Shown in pieces: positions 6,597-6,721 of a stretch of 6,721 nt of DNA (the stretch's first letter is position 1; each line of letters begins with the position of its first letter). Source of the stretch: JBCCRH01 sp039208045 (GTDB taxonomy: Bacteria > Bacteroidota > Bacteroidia > Chitinophagales > Saprospiraceae); NCBI GenBank assembly GCA_039208045.1, contig JBCCRH010000349.1:1-6721 (forward strand), written 5' to 3'. A program made the translations under genes and the position numbers. Below the pieces are notes generated by a model. That model was given only the letters and a program-made list of their open reading frames with translations, did no database searches and was not told the DNA's origin.

Positions 6597-6668
6597 TCCA
6601 CTAAGCGCGGGCCAAGCTTTAAAGAAAAAAGCCTAGCACGCGCTCAGCGGATTTGCAATCCGCTGTAG
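6581..6668. repeat. REP/BIME-like long inverted repeat
   Basis: The left arm (6581-6609) and right arm (6639-6668) are reverse complements over about 30 bases with one gap and few mismatches. Pairing continues inward, less perfectly, through GCTTT (6616-6620) and AAAGC (6628-6632), leaving a loop of only about seven bases. The right arm holds its own palindrome, GCGGATTTGCAATCCGC (6647-6663). The left arm holds a degenerate copy (GCGGATTACAAATCCAC, 6585-6601). The whole 88-base element could form one tall hairpin or two small ones. Palindromic units in paired inverted orientation are typical of REP/BIME elements mobilised by REP-associated tyrosine transposases, but no transposase is present here. 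It could also act as a transcription terminator between the partial gene at the right edge and the barrel gene, although no T tract follows. The structure is certain; the family is inferred. Confidence 0.75.
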
Positions 6669-6698
6669 GATGTTTAAATTTAATTATGCTACAGAGCA

Positions 6699-6721
6699 CT
6701 ATTCTTTAGCTAGCGAAAACA
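6699..6721 (-). CDS. probable C-terminus of a third barrel paralogue (partial)
   Basis: Read from the right edge on the minus strand, the last bases encode FSLAKE followed by a TAG stop at 6701-6699. The two complete barrel genes end in ALFSL and ALLSFKDKE, so the fragment has the same aromatic closing strand and, like the second one, a short charged tail. Its strand and its position in line with the tandem pair also fit. Only six codons are visible, so the match could be chance. If correct, three barrel genes lie in tandem, with the inverted repeat in the gap between the third and second. Confidence 0.35.

Overview
The window most likely comes from a member of the Bacteroidota, plausibly a free-living Saprospiraceae-type bacterium. 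The main reason is a complete one-protein hybrid two-component system of the kind typical of that phylum. It sits beside small PorT-like outer-membrane beta-barrels, the starts mostly lack Shine-Dalgarno sequences, and promoter-like matches follow TTTG/TAnnTTTG. The rank below phylum is a guess.

Layout, left to right. Bases 1-145 are AT-rich and hold only a weak promoter candidate. Bases 146-888 carry a two-gene plus-strand operon, xisH-xisI, with a 13-nt overlap. This pair was named in cyanobacteria for control of fdxN-element excision. It stands here without a recombinase or excision element and has a lower GC content than the rest (roughly 36-40% by hand count, against about 49% in a sample of the next gene), so it looks like a recent accessory acquisition. 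Fifteen bases later, on the opposite strand, lies a 1360-residue hybrid sensor kinase/regulator (904-4986). In order it has a signal peptide, a beta-propeller sensor, Y_Y_Y domain, membrane helix, HisKA, HATPase, receiver and AraC-type HTH. Upstream of it on the same strand are two tandem paralogous outer-membrane beta-barrel genes (5102-5770 and 5847-6536). The last codons of a probable third copy run off the right edge (6699-6721).

Two structured non-coding segments deserve attention. A nested dyad (4966-5042) surrounds the unusual TTG start of the regulator and has a perfect TAnnTTTG motif at its centre. It could be an operator over a promoter, or an mRNA hairpin holding the start codon. 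A long imperfect inverted repeat (6581-6668), each arm of which contains a smaller palindrome (clean in the right arm, degenerate in the left), looks like a REP/BIME-type dispersed element. Its left arm may supply the -33 box for the barrel genes.

The minus-strand genes may form one functional unit: cell-surface barrels plus a regulator that senses a periplasmic ligand and acts directly on DNA. No SusC/SusD or glycoside hydrolase gene is visible, so the regulator's target is unknown. No wholly new system is evident. The best leads are the stand-alone XisHI pair, the dyad at the regulator start and the palindromic repeat.
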